Below, in pieces: positions 1 through 7,701 of a DNA stretch of 64,000 bases; position 1 is the first letter of the stretch, and every line of letters begins with the position of its first letter. This DNA is from Salibacteraceae bacterium (GTDB lineage: Bacteria > Bacteroidota > Bacteroidia > Flavobacteriales_G > Salibacteraceae), in the NCBI GenBank assembly GCA_018401875.1, contig JAGYJZ010000002.1, positions 1 to 64,000 of the forward strand, written 5' to 3'. The notes beneath the pieces are model-generated. The model saw only the letters and a program-made list of their open reading frames with translations, made no database searches and was not told the DNA's origin. The translations under genes and the position numbers were made by a program.

Positions 1-1
1 A

Positions 2-889
2 GGTTATCATGAGAAATGCAGTAAGAAATTCTTCGGAAAAATGACCCCACCGACCATAGGTTTTACTGAAGATCAAATTCTGGAGCTGGCCGAACAAGTG
101 ATCAAAAGTCAAAAAACAGTAACAGGAGTACAACCAAAACTTTCACTTGGGATTTCGGAAAATTCATCGACACCCGAACGGTTTACTATTGTTGGCCTTT
201 GGGGCGAGTATATTTTAAAGCCTCAAATAAAAACCTATGATAGTTTGCCGGAAATTGAAGACTTGACAATGCACTTAGCAGAAATAAGTAAACTAAAAAC
301 TGTTGAACACTCCCTCATCAGATTAAAGTCAGGCCAATTAGCATACATAACAAAAAGAATAGACCGAAAAAAAGGAGCCAAGTTTCATATGGAAGACATG
401 TGTCAACTAACGGGAAGAATGACCGAACACAAGTATAAAGGATCATACGAGCAAATTGCTAGAGCTATTAATCAACACACGGCAAACCCAGGATTGAATG
501 TCACAGACTTCTTCGAATTGGTTCTATTTAGTTTTCTCACAGGGAACAATGACATGCACCTTAAAAATTTCTCCTTATTAAAGGCAAAATTTGAATATGA
601 CCTGTGTCCGGCATACGACCTTGTTGCGTCCGAACTGGTAGTTGAAGGAGATGATGAAGATTTGGCACTCAACTTAAACGGGAAGAAGTCGAAGATAAAA
701 AGGAAGGATTTTGAAACAGCCATGAAAGGTGCAGGCCTGGACCAAAAAGTTATCGAAAACATATTCAACAAACACAAAAGATTAATTCCTCAATGGATCA
801 ACTTTATCGATCAAAGCTTCTTGAGTGAATCAATGAAGAAAAAATATAAAGAACTGCTCCATCGAAAAGCAATTCAACTGGAGTTTTAA
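2..889 (+). CDS. HipA-family kinase, C-terminal part (HipT-like), 5' end outside window
   Basis: The reading frame stays open to the left edge. The first codons (from base 2) read YHEKCSKKFFG, which matches the small Cys-containing start of stand-alone HipA C-terminal kinases of Bacteroidota, so the ATG at 41 is internal and the true start lies upstream of the window. Visible kinase landmarks are GVQPKLSL (P-loop region), YILKPQ with the ATP-binding lysine, the catalytic stretch GNNDMHLKNFS (about 541-574) and YDLCPAYDL (metal-binding Asp, about 596-622). Characterised HipA/HipT proteins phosphorylate an aminoacyl-tRNA synthetase and act as toxins; a HipB-like regulator and a separate HipN domain would be expected just upstream. 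Family assignment is firm; the toxin role is inferred from the family. Confidence 0.85.
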   Translation, partial: GYHEKCSKKFFGKMTPPTIGFTEDQILELAEQVIKSQKTVTGVQPKLSLGISENSSTPERFTIVGLWGEYILKPQIKTYDSLPEIEDLTMHLAEISKLKTVEHSLIRLKSGQLAYITKRIDRKKGAKFHMEDMCQLTGRMTEHKYKGSYEQIARAINQHTANPGLNVTDFFELVLFSFLTGNNDMHLKNFSLLKAKFEYDLCPAYDLVASELVVEGDDEDLALNLNGKKSKIKRKDFETAMKGAGLDQKVIENIFNKHKRLIPQWINFIDQSFLSESMKKKYKELLHRKAIQLEF

Positions 890-1122
890 CAGCGAGCCAG
901 ATCAATCTGCATGCTATATGCCCCGTATGACACACAAATTTGGTACACCAACCCACCATTTGATTTTTTTCATAACCGCTGCTGCTATCTACAATTAAAT
1001 GCTAATTTGCTGGCGGAATGGCAGGTATGCTGATGGGGGTAAAATAGATCACTGCGGTTATTGGATATGGTTGTTATCGTTATATCGAGTTGGCATTCAT
1101 TTAAAAATAAAAGAAAAGGACA

Positions 1123-1518
1123 ATGAACAAGAACCTTTTTATCCTACTTTTCATTTCATCTATTATATCCTCTTGTGATTGTACTTATAGTTATAGCTTA
1201 ATCGCAGAAAATTCAACAGGGACAGATTTAAAGCTTTCCTATAAAGGTGAATCCAATCAAGAGACTGTTGAGAATACTATCACTATACCTAATGGAGAAT
1301 CTATGATGATAATCGAGGATGAGGAAGTGTTTCCAAGTGGAGGATGTCCAGGTACTTCTTGCGAACATTGCATATTTTTTGTCGAGTATTTAGAAGCCTT
1401 CATTCAAGATAGCATCCCAAGTACAATCGGAACTTGTGACTGCAATAAAATTTCATTCACAGAGACAGAGAAACGATCTGGAGAATTCAAAATCAAGTAT
1501 ACTATTGACGATTTTTAA
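1123..1518 (+). CDS. Small cysteine-rich predicted lipoprotein, unknown function
   Basis: 131 codons. A hydrophobic N-terminus ends in ISSC with Cys18 at the expected lipidation site, so a lipoprotein signal peptide is likely. The mature part holds further cysteines in CDC, CPGTSCEHC and CDC patterns, suggesting disulfides or a metal site. I do not recognise a family. It sits alone between the HipA-like kinase and another small secreted protein, with non-coding DNA of about 230 and 176 bp on either side, as in an accessory cassette region. The ATG follows an A-rich leader. Function unknown. Confidence 0.6.
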   Translation: MNKNLFILLFISSIISSCDCTYSYSLIAENSTGTDLKLSYKGESNQETVENTITIPNGESMMIIEDEEVFPSGGCPGTSCEHCIFFVEYLEAFIQDSIPSTIGTCDCNKISFTETEKRSGEFKIKYTIDDF

Positions 1519-1552
1519 AATAAAAAGACCAACGCCAACACCAACTAAGCAA

Positions 1553-1599
1553 ATATGGGGAAGAACATGCTCAACGCAGGGTTTGTTCTTCGGTGTATA
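1553..1599. repeat. Long imperfect inverted repeat (hairpin) between small genes
   Basis: GAAGAAC at 1560-1566 pairs exactly with GTTCTTC at 1585-1591. The pairing extends imperfectly outwards (ATAT on both ends) and inwards (CAAC against GTTTG). A second small palindrome, CGTTTCAT-AA-ATGGAACG, lies at 1640-1657. There is no T-run, so it is not a textbook terminator. The stem-loop could be a recombination or cassette end, or a transcript-stabilising structure. The direct triplet of CCAAC at 6-bp spacing near 1529-1545 is adjacent. Confidence 0.4.
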
Positions 1600-1694
1600 T
1601 TTGGTCACAGGCGACAGGCACGAAGGTTGAAAGGCACTACGTTTCATAAATGGAACGCTCACGAACAAACAAAAACAATCAATCCCCACAAACC

Positions 1695-2048
1695 ATGACA
1701 ACATCAATCAAAACACTCGCATTGCTGGCAGCCGTTGTGCTCATGTATTCATTTACAAACGTGAATTCAGATCAGTTTTATGGAACCTACGGTGTTTCTG
1801 CGTCTGACCCTTCTCAAATCAAATTGATCATCAACGCTGATCACACGTTTTATTACCAAGACTTCTCTGCATCAGACAAGAAAATTGTGAGCGAGGGAAC
1901 TTGGAAACGCGCAGGAAATAAAGTGGTGCTCGAGGACAATGACACCGACCTGAAATTTCATACGATTTGGACATTCCACAACAATGGACAAACAGCAAAA
2001 TCTCGAAAAGGCCTCGCTTTTTATAGGTTGTGTAGGTTGGATGAATAG
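1695..2048 (+). CDS. Small secreted protein, lipocalin-like beta-strand pattern, unknown function
   Basis: The frame is open from 1650, but the ATG at 1695 gives a normal signal peptide (MTTSIKTLALLAAVVL..) and is the preferred start, yielding 117 residues. The mature part has the pattern found in small lipocalin-like or DUF proteins: FYGTYG, a run of alternating hydrophobic strands, then GTWKRAGNKVVLED, resembling the 'GxW' strand of such barrels. Probably periplasmic or surface-exposed. No operon partner: ParD begins about 50 bp downstream. Function unknown. Confidence 0.6.
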   Translation: MTTSIKTLALLAAVVLMYSFTNVNSDQFYGTYGVSASDPSQIKLIINADHTFYYQDFSASDKKIVSEGTWKRAGNKVVLEDNDTDLKFHTIWTFHNNGQTAKSRKGLAFYRLCRLDE

Positions 2049-2097
2049 GATACTTGATAAAGTTACCAATTATTGGTATTATTGAAAAACTTTGGAT

Positions 2098-2355
2098 ATG
2101 AACAAAAACACATCGGTATCATTGGGAATCTACTTTGACGAGTTCGTTCAAGACCGAATAAAAGAAGGAAGATTTAAGAATGTTAGTGAGGTCATTCGTG
2201 CAGGTTTAAGGCTTTTAGAAGAAGAGGAAAGCAAAGTGGCTGCATTAAAAAGTGCAATTCAGAAGGGAGTTGACAGTGGAATTGCACACGATTTTGACCC
2301 TAAAAAGCATCTTGATTCTCTGAAGAATAAGAAGCACTCAAATGGCGAAGTATAA
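2098..2355 (+). CDS. parD: ParD-family antitoxin (type II toxin-antitoxin)
   Basis: 85 residues from the ATG at 2098; the frame opens two codons earlier at a TTG, which is less likely. The N-terminal ribbon-helix-helix pattern (SVSLGIYFDEFVQDRIKEGRFKN followed by VSEVIRAGLRLLEEEE) is typical of the ParD/CC2985 family: it binds its own promoter as a dimer and uses the acidic C-terminal tail to cover the toxin. The stop overlaps the ParE start by 14 bp, the usual translationally coupled antitoxin-first order. No promoter palindrome was recognised with confidence upstream. Confidence 0.9.
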   Translation: MNKNTSVSLGIYFDEFVQDRIKEGRFKNVSEVIRAGLRLLEEEESKVAALKSAIQKGVDSGIAHDFDPKKHLDSLKNKKHSNGEV

Positions 2356-2638
2356 ATTAACTCATAAAGCCGTTGAGGATCTATCGAAAATTTGGGAGTA
2401 CACATTCGAGGTTTGGACTGAAAATCAAGCCGACAAATACTATGAGATGCTGATTTCAAATTGTCAAGAAATTGCCGAAAACCCCCAATCAGGAAGGAAT
2501 TATGAGGGTATTACGCACGGTCTTCTGGGAATGAAATCCAATCGGCACATCATTTTCTATCGTCCTTTGAATGAAGACACTGTTGAAATCACGAGGATTT
2601 TACACGAAAGAATGGACTTAAAAAAGAGATTAAGATAA
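2342..2638 (+). CDS. parE: ParE-family toxin (RelE/ParE superfamily)
   Basis: 98 residues, normal length for the family. The fold signature is present: an N-terminal strand MAKYKLTHKAVEDLSKIWEY (start of the helical hairpin), QADKYYEML, the conserved AENPQSGRNY turn, a strand RHIIFYRP and the C-terminal VEITRILHERMDLKKRL. ParE toxins studied inhibit DNA gyrase, whereas RelE relatives cut mRNA; sequence alone does not settle which. Coupled to ParD by a 14-bp overlap. The gene appears intact. Confidence 0.9.
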   Translation: MAKYKLTHKAVEDLSKIWEYTFEVWTENQADKYYEMLISNCQEIAENPQSGRNYEGITHGLLGMKSNRHIIFYRPLNEDTVEITRILHERMDLKKRLR

Positions 2639-2681
2639 TGAGCATAAAGAAAAACAGTAAGCGAAACAAATGATGGCACTG

Positions 2682-2787
2682 GGTTTCACCAACCACCATT
2701 CTTCGCCTCAATCCACCTCGACATGTACTCTGTGCTTCGCAATGTGTGATGCTGAAGCATTTGCCCAATGAAGTTTTGCTTGAGTAT
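2682..2787 (-). pseudogene. Orphan copy of the glycosyltransferase 3' end (direct repeat with 4010-4103)
   Basis: Bases 2682-2775 align without gaps to 4010-4103 with about five mismatches. Read on the minus strand it still encodes the last part of the neighbouring glycosyltransferase (NFIGQMLQHHTLRSTE.. through IEAKNGG), followed by one extra Trp codon and a TGA at 2686-2688 because the original stop has mutated to TGG. An in-frame TGA at 2791-2793 lies upstream, so only about 34 codons remain and there is no start. It is therefore a gene-tail fragment, not a gene. The lipoprotein gene at 2813-3955 lies exactly between the two copies. Confidence 0.85.
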
Positions 2788-2812
2788 TGTTCATCCCACA
2801 ATACAAAGTTTC

Positions 2813-3955
2813 CTATTCCTTCAAAGTAATCTCCTGATAGCAAAAGCAATTCTTATTTGAACCCTCACTATTGCATTTCCTCGACACGAACAATTGCTGA
2901 CCAATTGCAAATGGCGTGGATTGATTGTCAACGCTGTGGTCTGAATAGATTCGATCTATGAGCGCTGCATCCTGATCGAATAGTTCAAAAATTAGTTGGA
3001 ACTCCTTCGCATAGGGGTCGGCTGAAGAGGCTGCACTTCTGCGCGCAACGCCCACCCTTGCAAAACTCCTTTCGTCCATTGCCACAAAGTCGGAATATTT
3101 AATGGAATATGACATGGTTGCTTTAGCTATCAGCGTATCTCCATCAACACTTGGATTGATCGTCCATAGGATTGGCGCCATGTCAATTTTCTTCAATTCT
3201 TCACTCTCAAAATCACACCTGTAAAGGGCGGTATCAGCAGAATAATTCACGAAAAGTTTGTTATTGACTGAACTCAGATTGCACTTGCTCATCACTTCGT
3301 ATTCATTTCCAAAATCAGGATTTATGAAGTTTAGAATTCTGCCTTCACCACTGCTCAAATCGAATTCGAAAATGAACCGCATTTCGGACGGATATTTTTT
3401 GAACGGATAACCCCACTCGCCTCCTACCAAAAAATACAACTTAGGTGAAATAAAAGCGATGGACTTATCCGTAATCCATGGCGCAGTAAAAAAATAGTTT
3501 TCCATTGTGAATTGATTCAAACGAACCATGCGCAACACACTTTCTGAATTCAACAGCACAAATCCTCTTGCACAAAGCAGCACCACTGAATCGCTGTTCA
3601 CTGCAAAGAGGCCCAAAATATCACCAAAAGACTGAACCTCCATTTTTTGTTCGTTTGAGAGTATAAGTGTTTTCGAACCCGTATTTGAATCAACAAACAC
3701 GATGGAAGTATCTGCCTGAAGAACGACCAAGTTATTGGTGGAAGTCAGCAAATGCGCATTCGACTGACACATCGAAGTTTCATACATCGCAACTCCCTCA
3801 GCACAGATTTCAATGGCTTCAAATTGCACTTCATCTCGTTCGGCATCCTTTATTTCCGCTTGATGTTGAGAACAACTTTGAAGTGTTATCGCCCCAAAAA
3901 AAAGCTTCACAAGCCAACTTGAATATCTACATACTGGAAATGACAAGATTAGCAT
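2813..3955 (-). CDS. Predicted lipoprotein with beta-propeller-like repeats, unknown function
   Basis: 380 codons. The N-terminus has a hydrophobic stretch ending in LQSC (Cys28), a lipoprotein cleavage site, preceded by an unusually long n-region. The rest is rich in short beta strands with recurring patterns such as SIVFVDSNTGSK, GFVLLNSES, IFEFDLSSGEG and ALYRCDFESEELKK, resembling the six-bladed propeller lipoproteins of Bacteroidota (TolB-like or DUF4221-like), but I cannot assign a named family with certainty. It is bracketed by two copies of the glycosyltransferase tail, suggesting it arrived by recombination. Likely anchored in the outer or inner membrane facing the periplasm. Confidence 0.6.
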   Translation of the reverse strand: MLILSFPVCRYSSWLVKLFFGAITLQSCSQHQAEIKDAERDEVQFEAIEICAEGVAMYETSMCQSNAHLLTSTNNLVVLQADTSIVFVDSNTGSKTLILSNEQKMEVQSFGDILGLFAVNSDSVVLLCARGFVLLNSESVLRMVRLNQFTMENYFFTAPWITDKSIAFISPKLYFLVGGEWGYPFKKYPSEMRFIFEFDLSSGEGRILNFINPDFGNEYEVMSKCNLSSVNNKLFVNYSADTALYRCDFESEELKKIDMAPILWTINPSVDGDTLIAKATMSYSIKYSDFVAMDERSFARVGVARRSAASSADPYAKEFQLIFELFDQDAALIDRIYSDHSVDNQSTPFAIGQQLFVSRKCNSEGSNKNCFCYQEITLKE

Positions 3956-4009
3956 GGATTAAAAGTAATGAATCGCGCGTATCAGAAATTGAAACAATCG
4001 AAGTCATTT

Positions 4010-4103
4010 GGTTTCCTCAACCGCCATTCTTCGCCTCAATCCACCTCGACATGTACTCTGTGCTTCGCAATGTGTGGTGCTGAAGCATTTGCCCGATGAA
4101 GTT
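4010..4103 (-). repeat. Direct repeat partner inside the glycosyltransferase 3' end
   Basis: This is the intact copy of the 94-bp direct repeat, covering the last codons of the glycosyltransferase plus its stop codon and seven bases beyond it. Identity with 2682-2775 is about 95 percent by eye, and similarity fades on both sides. The spacing between copies is 1328 bp. Confidence 0.85.
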
Positions 4104-5237
4104 TTTGTTTCGGTGTTGCGATAAACTATTCATCACACCTTCCAATCGATCGATAAAGGAATCGGCATGCAAGTGCTTTTCAAACTGTGATTTTAGAATT
4201 GCGAAACCCTTGTGTTGGCAAACGTTCCATAGTGTTTCATCGCAGTAAAGCTGCACGGCTTTCTCAGCAAATTCACTGTGATCATCGGCTATAAATCCAT
4301 TCCAAGGCAATGCACCGTGCATGGCTTCTGCACCAATCGAAGTGGTAATGCTTGGCGTGCCGCATAGCATTGCATCCAACAGTTTTCCTTTCAATCCTGC
4401 CCCAAAACGCAATGGCGCCAAAAGCACGCGCGCATTGCCAATTGCTTCAACTGCGTCTTCTGCCCTGCCCTTCACCAAAAATCCATTGCTCGGATCGTTC
4501 ATCTCCAAGACTTGCTGTGTGGGGTAAGCACCATAAACGTGCAGTTCTGAATGCGGCAACCGAACGCGAATACGTGGCCATATTTCGGACTTTAAATACT
4601 TTACCGAATCCAGATTGGGCGCGTGATGAAAATTACCGATTGAAATAAAATGCTGGCGTTCAGAAAATGACTTCAACGGTTTTTCATCTTCCACATCAAC
4701 CATGAAAGGCAAGTAATGCAACAAGGCTGCATCCACGTTAAAAACGCGCTGCAACAACTCCATTTCAACAGACGAAATCATCACCGACAGGTCAGAGCGA
4801 TAAATGGCCGCCACTTCACGGATTGCCGTATCAGAGCGCACATCTTCTTCCCGAAATGTTCGCTTTTCTTGAACGGCTAGCTGCCGTGCATAACGCAAGC
4901 AATGCAAATCTTCGGTATCCAATACGCGCAAGGCATTTGGAGTGAATTTCGCCACGCGCCAACCGAATTGCTCTTCTACCATAAAGCGGTCGAAAACAAC
5001 AATATCTGGCGCCAATTCTTGAATCATGGAATCAAACGCGCTGTCGTTGACACTCACGTGATGCTTTTCAACGTCAATGCTTTTCAAATCAACTGCAAAC
5101 GCGCTCTCAGCTGCCGTTGATGCATAGTGCACCGACCAATGGTGCTGCTGAAAAAGTTGAATGATTTGAAGCATCCTGCTGCCCGCTGCCGTTGAATTTG
5201 GCTCTAACCACACCGTGCTGAGAATGAGAACTTTCAA
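4017..5237 (-). CDS. Glycosyltransferase, GT4/GT1-like family
   Basis: 406 residues. N-terminal Rossmann half starting MKVLILSTVWLEPNSTAAGSR (acceptor side); C-terminal donor-binding half with GNFHHAPN (201-208), a strand ELHVYG, and the sugar-nucleotide loop LAPLRFGAGLKGKLLDAM (273-290), followed by CGTPSITTSIGAEAM. These are hallmarks of the Glyco_trans_1_4 family of GT-B enzymes that move a hexose from an activated donor onto a glycan or small acceptor; the acceptor cannot be read from sequence. It is transcribed just downstream of the DUF1599 gene (13 bp apart) and may share its promoter. Its 3' end is duplicated at 2682-2787. Confidence 0.85.
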   Translation of the reverse strand: MKVLILSTVWLEPNSTAAGSRMLQIIQLFQQHHWSVHYASTAAESAFAVDLKSIDVEKHHVSVNDSAFDSMIQELAPDIVVFDRFMVEEQFGWRVAKFTPNALRVLDTEDLHCLRYARQLAVQEKRTFREEDVRSDTAIREVAAIYRSDLSVMISSVEMELLQRVFNVDAALLHYLPFMVDVEDEKPLKSFSERQHFISIGNFHHAPNLDSVKYLKSEIWPRIRVRLPHSELHVYGAYPTQQVLEMNDPSNGFLVKGRAEDAVEAIGNARVLLAPLRFGAGLKGKLLDAMLCGTPSITTSIGAEAMHGALPWNGFIADDHSEFAEKAVQLYCDETLWNVCQHKGFAILKSQFEKHLHADSFIDRLEGVMNSLSQHRNKNFIGQMLQHHTLRSTEYMSRWIEAKNGG

Positions 5238-5249
5238 ATGATCGTAGTA

Positions 5250-5786
5250 TTATTCGTTCAAACGAATCAAGGCAAAAAGCGCGTAGTTCATCATGTCCAT
5301 GTAGTTGGCATCAATGCCCTCACTCATGATGGTTTTGCCTTTGTTGTCTTCAATTTGACGGATGCGAAGAATCTTCATCAGAATTAAATCTGTGAGCGAA
5401 CTCACACGCATATCTCGCCATGCTTCGCCATAGTCGTGGTTTTTTTTGATCATCAAGTCGCGCGTCAACGCGGCCTTTGACTCATACAATTCCACTGCCT
5501 TTTCAGCAGGTAGCTCCATGCCGTCAGCATCGGTCAAATCGAGCTGAATCTGAGCCATGATGCAGTAATTTACAATACCCACAAACTCGTCTTGCACGTC
5601 TTCGCCCACCTTGTTTTCACCGGTTTCTTCGATGGTGCGGATGCGTTGCGCCTTGATGAAAATTTGATCTGTCAGCGATTTTGGACGCAGGATGCGCCAA
5701 GCCGTGCCGTAGTCAGCGGTTTTCTTAAAAAAAATGTCCCTGCATTTTTCCAGCGCTGCATCGTATTGTTTAAGTGTTTGTTCCAT
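5250..5786 (-). CDS. DUF1599 (Nmad1-type) protein with two tandem domains
   Basis: 178 residues made of two related halves. The first has KKTADYGTAWRILRPKSLTDQIFIKAQRIRTIEE, the second KKNHDYGEAWRDMRVSSLTDLILMKILRIRQIED. The repeat of DYGxAWR and SLTD is the signature of DUF1599, which comparative work links to modified-nucleotide metabolism; no biochemical role is established. It is divergent from folP, a neighbourhood often seen in Bacteroidota, and the two upstream regions overlap within about 45 bp. Cytosolic, no signal peptide. Confidence 0.85.
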   Translation of the reverse strand: MEQTLKQYDAALEKCRDIFFKKTADYGTAWRILRPKSLTDQIFIKAQRIRTIEETGENKVGEDVQDEFVGIVNYCIMAQIQLDLTDADGMELPAEKAVELYESKAALTRDLMIKKNHDYGEAWRDMRVSSLTDLILMKILRIRQIEDNKGKTIMSEGIDANYMDMMNYALFALIRLNE

Positions 5787-5830
5787 CTATTTTCGTCACC
5801 GATATGGGCGAGCAAATTACAGCAATTCAA

Positions 5831-6685
5831 ATGAAACACACCATCAACTGCCGCGGCAAATTGATCGACTTCTCCACACCTCAAGTCATGGGCATCATCA
5901 ACGTTACGCCCGACTCGTTTTTTGACGGAGGAAAATACAATTCAGAAAGTGGCATCCTCCAACGCGCTGAATCATTGCTGAACGAAGGAGCGAGCATTCT
6001 TGACGTTGGCGCAATGTCTACCCGACCTAAGTCTGAACTGATTGCCGAATCGGAAGAATTAGAACGCTTGATTCCGGCTGTAAAACTCCTTAGAAAACAC
6101 CATCCTGAAGTCGTGATTTCTGTGGACACGTTTCGCGCAAGCATCGCCAAAGCAGCAGTGGAAGCCGGTGTCGACATGATCAACGACATCAGCGGAGGAA
6201 CGCTGGATAGCAGCATGTTTTCGACCATCGCCCAATTGCAAGTGCCTTACATTTTGATGCACATCCAAGGTACGCCTCAAACCATGCAAGACAATCCACA
6301 GTACAAGAATGTAACCCGTGAAGTATTGAGCGACCTGAGCAAGAAAGCCCATGAATTGAAGCTTTTAGGTGTGCACGATGTGATTATCGACCCGGGATTT
6401 GGATTTGGCAAATCGGTGGAACACAACTTCGAACTGCTCCGCAATCTCAGCCAATTTCAAGTATTGGGTTTGCCAATTTTGGTGGGACTTTCGCGAAAAA
6501 ACATGATCAATCGCACGCTGCAAACGAAACCCGAAAACGCCTTGAACGGAACTACAGCCTTGAATATGGTGGCGTTACAACATGGCGCAGCGATACTCAG
6601 AGTGCACGATGCCAAAGAGGCAATGGACTGCATAAAGTTGCATCGTGCATTATCTAATTCTAATCCTAACTTTGGCGTCTCTTAA
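5831..6685 (+). CDS. folP: Dihydropteroate synthase
   Basis: Condenses 4-aminobenzoate with hydroxymethyl-dihydropterin diphosphate in folate synthesis (the sulfonamide target). Family motifs are complete: MGIINVTPDSFFDGG, the second signature DVGAMSTRP, DINDISGG-type strand (DMINDISGG), and DPGFGFGKS with the pterin-binding lysine region, then LVGLSRKN. The frame is open from 5774 and also has an ATG at 5804; the ATG at 5831 gives the normal spacing to the MGIINVTPDSF motif and is chosen (284 residues). Divergent from the DUF1599 gene; accA follows after 12 bp, so folP, accA, menC and menE are probably cotranscribed. Confidence 0.95.
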   Translation: MKHTINCRGKLIDFSTPQVMGIINVTPDSFFDGGKYNSESGILQRAESLLNEGASILDVGAMSTRPKSELIAESEELERLIPAVKLLRKHHPEVVISVDTFRASIAKAAVEAGVDMINDISGGTLDSSMFSTIAQLQVPYILMHIQGTPQTMQDNPQYKNVTREVLSDLSKKAHELKLLGVHDVIIDPGFGFGKSVEHNFELLRNLSQFQVLGLPILVGLSRKNMINRTLQTKPENALNGTTALNMVALQHGAAILRVHDAKEAMDCIKLHRALSNSNPNFGVS

Positions 6686-6697
6686 AAAGACAAACGT

Positions 6698-7660
6698 ATG
6701 GCAGTTTACCTCGATTTTGAAAAACCGATTCAAGAGCTTCAAGAGCAATTGGATAACATGAAGCAGGTGAAAGAGAAGAGTAAATTAAAGAGTGATGATT
6801 CCATCAAAGAGCTAGAACAACGGCTCATTGAAACCAAAACAGAAATCTATGCGAACTTAACGCCTTGGCAAAAAGTTCAGGTGAGCCGTCACCCCGAAAG
6901 ACCCTATACGCTGGCATACATCAATGCTGTAACAGGCGGTGAATTCATTGAGCTGCATGGCGATAGAGGCGTGCGTGACGACAAAGCAATGGTGGGCGGA
7001 TTCGGCAGCATTGATGGCAAAACATACATGTTTGTAGGTCAACAAAAAGGAATTAATACCAAAATGCGCCAATACCGAAATTTCGGAATGGCAAATCCAG
7101 AAGGCTACAGAAAAGCATTGCGTCTTTTTCGATTAGCAGAAAAATTCAACAAACCCATCGTTTGTTTTATCGACACTCCAGGTGCCTTTCCAGGATTGGA
7201 AGCCGAAGAACGCGGACAAGGCGAAGCCATCGCACGAAACATCTACGAGATGTTTAACCTCAAAGTGCCTGTTATTGCGATCATCATTGGCGAGGGAGCT
7301 TCTGGTGGAGCACTCGGAATTGGTGTTGCCGACAAAGTATTGATGATGGAATACACGTGGTATTCAGTGATTTCTCCTGAATCGTGTTCGTCCATTCTTT
7401 GGCGAAGCTGGGATTACAAAGAACAAGCTGCCGATGCGCTCAAACTCACTGCTGACAACATGCTCAACAACGGTTTGATCGATGGAATCATCAAAGAACC
7501 ACTGGGCGGAGCACACAGCAATCACGTGGAAGCATTTGAGAATGTTAAAGCTGAAATCATCAAGCAATACGATTCACTGAAGCGATTGAAACCCGAAGTG
7601 CGCATAAACAACCGCATCGACAAATACAGCGCGATGGGCGTGTTTGTTGAAGGCGATTAA
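6698..7660 (+). CDS. accA: Acetyl-CoA carboxylase, carboxyltransferase subunit alpha
   Basis: 320 residues, the normal length. An N-terminal coiled-coil-rich segment (about 1-60) precedes the crotonase-like carboxyltransferase domain with [42 protein letters not shown], and [22 protein letters not shown], which form the oxyanion and biotin-binding region. Transfers carboxylate from carboxybiotin to acetyl-CoA for fatty-acid synthesis, together with AccD, AccB and AccC encoded elsewhere. Lies 12 bp after folP and 23-41 bp before menC on the same strand. Confidence 0.97.
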   Translation: MAVYLDFEKPIQELQEQLDNMKQVKEKSKLKSDDSIKELEQRLIETKTEIYANLTPWQKVQVSRHPERPYTLAYINAVTGGEFIELHGDRGVRDDKAMVGGFGSIDGKTYMFVGQQKGINTKMRQYRNFGMANPEGYRKALRLFRLAEKFNKPIVCFIDTPGAFPGLEAEERGQGEAIARNIYEMFNLKVPVIAIIIGEGASGGALGIGVADKVLMMEYTWYSVISPESCSSILWRSWDYKEQAADALKLTADNMLNNGLIDGIIKEPLGGAHSNHVEAFENVKAEIIKQYDSLKRLKPEVRINNRIDKYSAMGVFVEGD

Positions 7661-7701
7661 TCGACTTTACTTCTCCAGGCTGCATGCAAGGTATCACGGA
7701 A

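Noticed and set aside
1553-1599. Integron attC site
   Set aside because: The inverted repeat is suggestive, but the conserved core sites of attC (GTTRRRY and its partner) are not clearly present and no integron integrase is visible.
3667-4083. Open frame of 138 codons on the plus strand
   Set aside because: It runs antisense across the lipoprotein gene and the glycosyltransferase tail; no start context or family pattern.
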